A stretch of DNA of 8,803 nt, from NCBI GenBank assembly GCA_030622395.1, contig JAUXGF010000085.1:1-8803 (forward strand), written 5' to 3'. The notes under the pieces are model-generated. The model had not been told where the DNA came from. It saw nothing but the letters and a program-made list of their open reading frames with translations, and ran no database searches. Of the stretch, positions 5,567 through 8,803 are shown piece by piece; position 1 is the first letter of the stretch; each line of letters begins with the position of its first letter. Source of the stretch: Calditrichaceae bacterium. GTDB lineage: Bacteria > Calditrichota > Calditrichia > Calditrichales > Calditrichaceae. The position numbers were made by a program, and so were the translations under genes.

Positions 5567-6772
5567 ATGTCAAAAATTATTCGTCCTATTCTTTTTATTG
5601 CCGTTGGAATTACTATAGGATTGCTGATCCATAACAGTTTAGGATTGGTAAACAATTCAGAAATAGTTTCGGTAGATACATCATTAGTAAAAATCGCCGC
5701 CGATAATCAGACATACAATGAGAAAAACGATATATCCCGTAACCGCCGTAATGCGCTCACAATCGCCGTGGATATGGTCAGCCCGGCTGTTGTATCAGTT
5801 AATGTAACTAAAATCCGCGAGTACATACAGCGCAGTCCGTTTAGCGGCGATCCTTTTTTTAGAGACTTTTTTCCTGAAATTTTCAGAGACAGGAAGTATC
5901 GCGAATTAGTTAAGTCAATTGGATCGGGTTTCATAATATCAAAAGACGGATATATTTTAACTAATGAGCATGTAGTTGAAAACGCGGCTGAAGTTATTGT
6001 TGTCATGAGCAATGGAAACGAATATAAAGCGGAAATTGTCGGCGTTGACCATGTATCTGATATTGCTTTACTAAAAATGGATAGGGACGATTTACCTTAT
6101 GTTAGTTTCGGTGATTCCGATAAACTTATGATAGGGGAGTGGGCAATTGCCCTGGGTAATCCTTTCGGCTTGTTTGTTAAAGGCGAACCAACGGTGACAG
6201 TAGGCGTTGTCAGCGCTGTTGACAGGGATTTCGGCAGGCTCAATTCGAATCGCGTTTACGAGGATATGATACAAACAGACGCTTCGATTAATAACGGCAA
6301 CAGCGGGGGACCATTGTGTAATGCCGACGGCGAAGTTATCGGCGTTAATACATTTATTTATACCGGCGATGCAAGAGCTTCGGGTTCTGTGGGAATCGGT
6401 TTTGCAATCCCCATAAACCGTATTAAGCGGATCATAAACGATCTAAAGCAATATCATGGTATTGATCGTAATTTCTGGACAGGAATGTACTATTCCAATT
6501 TAACGAGGTTTTTAGCAAGAGAGCTCGGTTATTCTTCTACTCGCGGAGTTTATGTCGCCCGTATAAATCGAAACAGTCCGGCAGAAAAAGCAGGCGTTCA
6601 ATTAGGCGATATTGTTGTAAGAGTTAATAATCAGGAAATACGCGAATTTAGCGATGTCGAAAAAGCCATTTTATCGACTGATCTTAAGGTTGGGGACAAT
6701 TTAAATATAAGAGTCTGGCGTAACAGTAAAGAGTATGATTTAACTATTTTGTTAGAGAAGTATAAAAAATAG
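5567..6772 (+). CDS. HtrA/DegS-like trypsin-type serine protease with one PDZ domain
   Basis: A periplasm-facing S1C protease involved in envelope protein quality control or stress signalling. Residues 6-28 are a hydrophobic N-terminal segment with no clear signal peptidase site, so it is read as a membrane anchor. A linker reaches about residue 60. The protease domain spans roughly 65-295 with the triad H135 (T-N-E-H-V-V), D165 (V-S-D-I-A-L-L) and S246 (G-N-S-G-G-P-L). The oxyanion region and the G-I-G-F-A-I-P-I strand (276-283) are intact. A single PDZ domain covers about 320-398 (G-V-Y-V, S-P-A-E-K-A-G-V, L-G-D-I-V). One PDZ plus an anchor is the DegS layout; DegP and DegQ have two. True DegS function would need an RseA-like partner, which is not in the window. 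The ribosome binding site is weak. Length 401 residues. Confidence 0.95.
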   Translation: MSKIIRPILFIAVGITIGLLIHNSLGLVNNSEIVSVDTSLVKIAADNQTYNEKNDISRNRRNALTIAVDMVSPAVVSVNVTKIREYIQRSPFSGDPFFRDFFPEIFRDRKYRELVKSIGSGFIISKDGYILTNEHVVENAAEVIVVMSNGNEYKAEIVGVDHVSDIALLKMDRDDLPYVSFGDSDKLMIGEWAIALGNPFGLFVKGEPTVTVGVVSAVDRDFGRLNSNRVYEDMIQTDASINNGNSGGPLCNADGEVIGVNTFIYTGDARASGSVGIGFAIPINRIKRIINDLKQYHGIDRNFWTGMYYSNLTRFLARELGYSSTRGVYVARINRNSPAEKAGVQLGDIVVRVNNQEIREFSDVEKAILSTDLKVGDNLNIRVWRNSKEYDLTILLEKYKK

Positions 6773-6875
6773 TGCAATGTATTCAATGCATTGAAAGTAT
6801 GGATCTGTAATTTAAGAGATTTATAAAAAAAGGGCGCACGAATGTGTTCCGATCATTTACAGAAAGCTTAATTGT

Positions 6876-6902
6876 TAATTATCAATTGTCAATTGATAAT
6901 TA
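6876..6902. repeat. Perfect AT-rich palindrome, 13+1+13
   Basis: Arm taattatcaattg (6876-6888) is repeated exactly in inverted orientation at 6890-6902 around a single central T. It ends about 68 nt before the purC start. It is not followed by a T-run. A repressor operator for the purC-psd-pssA run is possible. AT-rich tcaattg-type palindromes are also common as dispersed spacer sequence. Confidence 0.65.
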
Positions 6903-6956
6903 TTTAGGGTGGGTTTTTAAGAAAAATCATTTATAAATATAAGTTTATAATTAAAA

Positions 6957-6963
6957 GGGAGGA
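6957..6963 (+). promoter_or_regulatory. Shine-Dalgarno site that fixes the TTG start of purC
   Basis: gggagga lies 6 nt before TTG (6970-6972), the strongest ribosome binding site in the window. There is no in-frame ATG near the conserved N-terminus, so TTG is accepted as start. Confidence 0.8.
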
Positions 6964-6969
6964 AAAATT

Positions 6970-7674
6970 TTGGCAGAGAAGCATCTTATTAAAGACGGAA
7001 AAACAAAACGCCTTTTTAGCGCGGAAAGAGAAGATCAATTAATCATTGAATTTAAAGATGTAGAAAGTGTTTTTGACGGGGAGAAAAAAGCAAAGTTTAA
7101 AAATAAAGGAGCTTTAAGAAACGACATCACTAAAACTATTTTTGAATATTTAGGGAGTTATAATATCCCTACTCATTTAATTGAAAAAATAAGCGATAAA
7201 GAAATGCGTGTTAGAAAATTGAATATGATACCGTTAAGTGTTATTATTCGTAATGTGGCTGCCGGAAGTTTATGCGAACGCTTTAAAATAGAAGAAGGCG
7301 CTGAATTAAAATATCCCATCATTGAATATTACTTAAAGAATGAAGAACTAAACAACCCGTTAATTCTTGAATCTCATGCTTATGCTTTTGATTATGCCAC
7401 TCCTGATGAAATGAAACATATCTCGCGCTTGGCCTCCAAAATAAACGCTGTTTTAAAATCATACCTTGAACGCAGAAAATTGAAGTTGATAGATTATAAA
7501 TTAGAATTCGGTAGATATCAAAAGCAAATTTATTTAGGAAACGAAATTACGCCGGATACAAGCCGGCTTTGGGATATGTTAGATGAGGATAAATTAGATA
7601 AAGAACATTTCAGTTTTGAAAATAATAGAGCTGAAAAATCTTACCAGGAAATATCTCAACGCTTAATTAAATAA
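6970..7674 (+). CDS. purC: Phosphoribosylaminoimidazolesuccinocarboxamide synthase (SAICAR synthetase)
   Basis: PurC joins CAIR and L-aspartate with ATP to make SAICAR in de novo purine synthesis. The 234-residue protein has the normal bacterial length. Visible features are the N-terminal D-G-K-T-K-R-L-F (9-16) that corresponds to the usual Y-x-G-K-A-K nucleotide-binding start, D-G-E-K-K (36-40), R-N-V-A-A-G-S (94-100), the second signature L-I-D-Y-K-L-E-F-G (173-181), and G-N-E-I-T-P-D-T-S-R-L-W-D (190-202). The first signature normally reads P-[LIVM]-E before the R-N-x-A-A-G-S block. Here it is P88-L-S90, so a conserved glutamate is replaced by serine (codon agt, 7237-7239). Translation begins at TTG with a strong ribosome binding site. 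psd follows after 14 nt, which suggests co-transcription with the phospholipid genes. Confidence 0.95.
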   Translation: MAEKHLIKDGKTKRLFSAEREDQLIIEFKDVESVFDGEKKAKFKNKGALRNDITKTIFEYLGSYNIPTHLIEKISDKEMRVRKLNMIPLSVIIRNVAAGSLCERFKIEEGAELKYPIIEYYLKNEELNNPLILESHAYAFDYATPDEMKHISRLASKINAVLKSYLERRKLKLIDYKLEFGRYQKQIYLGNEITPDTSRLWDMLDEDKLDKEHFSFENNRAEKSYQEISQRLIK

Positions 7675-7680
7675 AGAAGG
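7675..7680 (+). promoter_or_regulatory. Ribosome binding site of psd
   Basis: agaagg follows the purC stop codon directly and lies 8 nt before the psd ATG, which supports the 7689 start and co-transcription of the two genes. Confidence 0.75.
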
Positions 7681-7688
7681 TATAACTT

Positions 7689-8330
7689 ATGATTGCAAAG
7701 GATGGTTATAAAATTATTCTATATACAGGGCTTATCCTTTTGTTGTTTCTTATATTTGCTTTTGTTACTGAGTCTCTGTCTTTGAATATAGTTTCAGGGA
7801 TTGTATGTGTGATTTTTATTTTCCATTTTTTCTTTTTCAGAGATCCCCAAAGGGAAATACCTCAAGGGGATAATTTAATTCTCTCGCCGGCGGACGGAAG
7901 GATTATTAAAGTAGATGAAATTGAAGATCCGTTGTATTTTAAAGAAAAAGTTCAACGCGTTGCTATTTTTATGTCTTTATTTAACGTACATATAAATCGA
8001 ATACCTGTGACTGGAAAGGTTTATTTGGTTGATTATAAAAAAGGACAATATCTGGCGGCTTTTGCCGATAAGGCGTTCGATTGTAATGAGCAGGCTATCA
8101 TTGGCATAAATGGTTCTGAGGGAAAAGTGATTTTTAAGCAGATTGCCGGATTAATAGCCAGGCGCATTGTGTGCCGCGTAAAAGAAAATCAACAAGTACA
8201 AGCAGGGGCTCGCTTTGGAATGATAATATATAGTTCAAGAGTAGACGTGTTCTTACCTCTTTCTGCAAAAGTTCATGTCAAATTAAAAGATAAGGTCAAA
8301 GGCGGTTCATCTATTATTGGGGAGTTTTAA
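7689..8330 (+). CDS. psd: Phosphatidylserine decarboxylase proenzyme, short (PSD-A) type
   Basis: Decarboxylates phosphatidylserine to phosphatidylethanolamine at the inner membrane, using a pyruvoyl group made by self-cleavage. The 213-residue length fits the short form. Two hydrophobic segments (about 9-26 and 32-50) anchor the N-terminus and are followed by F-F-R-D-P-Q-R (49-55). Family motifs are S-P-A-D-G (66-70), F-N-V-H-I-N-R (98-104), and F-G-M-I-I-Y-S-S-R-V-D-V-F-L-P (176-190). The C-terminal G-G-S-S (205-208) gives the predicted cleavage between G206 and S207, S207 becoming the pyruvoyl group and leaving a seven-residue alpha chain. D69 and H101 are the likely partners of a D-H-S triad by analogy with the family. 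The next gene makes its substrate. Confidence 0.95.
   Translation: MIAKDGYKIILYTGLILLLFLIFAFVTESLSLNIVSGIVCVIFIFHFFFFRDPQREIPQGDNLILSPADGRIIKVDEIEDPLYFKEKVQRVAIFMSLFNVHINRIPVTGKVYLVDYKKGQYLAAFADKAFDCNEQAIIGINGSEGKVIFKQIAGLIARRIVCRVKENQQVQAGARFGMIIYSSRVDVFLPLSAKVHVKLKDKVKGGSSIIGEF
8319..8324 (+). promoter_or_regulatory. Ribosome binding site of pssA inside the end of psd
   Basis: ggggag lies within the last psd codons, 8 nt before the GTG at 8333. This supports the GTG start and points to translational coupling of the two phospholipid genes. Confidence 0.75.
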
Positions 8331-8332
8331 TT

Positions 8333-8803
8333 GTGATAAAAGTATCCCGTTCCATTGTGCCCAACTTTTTTACCGTGGGAAATATGTTCTGCGGTTATAT
8401 GTCAATCGTTTTCGCCGTATACAATCATAATTATGTGTTAGCTTCATGGATGATTGTTTTAGCTGCTTTTTTTGACGCTATGGATGGTAAGATAGCGCGT
8501 TTTATCAATACTTCCAGTAAATTTGGAGTGGAATATGATTCGTTAGCGGATGTCGTATCATTTGGGGTAGCCCCGTCTGTTTTAATTTACGCCTTCTTTT
8601 TTTCTGACTGGAAAACAGTCGGATTATTTATAAGCTTTTTCCCGCTTCTATTTACAAGTATTCGATTAGCCCGGTTTAATGTGCAGTTAGAGGGATTTGA
8701 TAAAAGTCATTTTACTGGATTACCTTCGCCGATAGCGGCTATTAGTTTAGCCACATATATTATTTTTGTAAGTGAATATTTTCATGCAAACCCTTTTCCA
8801 AAA
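8333..8803 (+). CDS. pssA: CDP-diacylglycerol-serine O-phosphatidyltransferase (3' end outside window)
   Basis: Makes phosphatidylserine from CDP-diacylglycerol and L-serine in the inner membrane, the substrate of the psd product just upstream. The frame starts at GTG 8333, 2 nt after the psd stop, and runs open for 157 codons to the window end. The protein is truncated; family members are typically somewhat above 200 residues. The CDP-alcohol phosphatidyltransferase motif is complete: D-G-x2-A-R-x8-G-x3-D-x3-D, reading D-G-K-I-A-R, then G-V-E-Y-D-S-L-A-D. The N-terminal V-P-N-F-F-T-V-G-N-M-F-C-G and the later S-I-R-L-A-R-F-N and G-L-P-S-P are typical of the Bacillus/archaeal-type PssA rather than the unrelated E. 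coli PssA. Several hydrophobic segments follow the motif, as expected for a membrane enzyme. Confidence 0.95.
   Translation, partial: MIKVSRSIVPNFFTVGNMFCGYMSIVFAVYNHNYVLASWMIVLAAFFDAMDGKIARFINTSSKFGVEYDSLADVVSFGVAPSVLIYAFFFSDWKTVGLFISFFPLLFTSIRLARFNVQLEGFDKSHFTGLPSPIAAISLATYIIFVSEYFHANPFPK

Larger units (their letters stand above)
6773..6969. other. Spacer between the protease gene and purC
   Basis: The 197-nt AT-rich spacer contains a palindromic caatgcattg just after the protease stop, a fragment agggcgcacgaatgtg that looks like half of a dispersed inverted repeat, and a perfect palindrome at 6876-6902. It must hold the purC promoter if purC is not transcribed from upstream. TATAAT at 6946-6951 is a possible -10, but I see no convincing -35 box. 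Confidence 0.45.

Noticed and set aside
5707..6274. Two minus-strand open frames inside the protease gene
   Set aside because: They lie opposite an intact, well-conserved serine protease domain and show no recognisable motif.

Overview
The window is a low-GC bacterial chromosomal segment that mixes housekeeping genes with short repeats. The organism is probably Gram-negative. It carries a membrane-anchored HtrA/DegS-type periplasmic protease and a phosphatidylserine synthase/decarboxylase pair that makes phosphatidylethanolamine. It also carries the tail of a secreted protein with an FlgD-like Ig fold, a tail module common in the Fibrobacteres-Chlorobi-Bacteroidetes group and related candidate phyla. 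Such a lineage (for example Cloacimonadota, Marinimicrobia, KSB1 or Calditrichota-like) is my best guess. This is inference from gene content and repeat style, and no rRNA or tRNA is present to test it.

Layout from left to right: the 3' end of a secreted protein gene (2-394, +); a composite inverted/direct repeat (439-602); an AI-2E/PerM-family membrane protein (675-1736, +); a repeat-filled convergent gap (1737-2088); a Nudix ADP-ribose pyrophosphatase-like gene (2089-2640, -); a roughly 600-base divergent gap with decayed palindromic repeats and a possible structured element (2641-3242); truA (3243-3977, +); two tandem fructose-6-phosphate aldolase/transaldolase-like paralogues (4093-4740 and 4831-5478, +); an htrA/degS-like protease (5567-6772, +); a gap with a perfect AT-rich palindrome; then a tight run purC (6970-7674), psd (7689-8330) and pssA (8333 to beyond the window end, +).

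How the genes work together: psd and pssA catalyse consecutive steps, CDP-diacylglycerol plus serine to phosphatidylserine and then to phosphatidylethanolamine. They are almost certainly co-translated, with a 2-nt gap and the pssA ribosome binding site inside the last psd codons. purC is 14 nt upstream and likely in the same transcript, although it belongs to purine synthesis. truA, the two aldolases and the protease share a strand but have 88-115-nt gaps containing hairpins or repeats, so one operon is possible but not shown.

I see no defence system, mobile-element transposase, CRISPR array or obviously new gene system. The points most worth checking are the reciprocal substitutions beside the Schiff-base lysine in the two aldolases, a Glu-to-Ser change in the PurC signature, the repeat that supplies the stop codon of the Nudix gene, and a candidate alternative-folding RNA element at 2799-2844.
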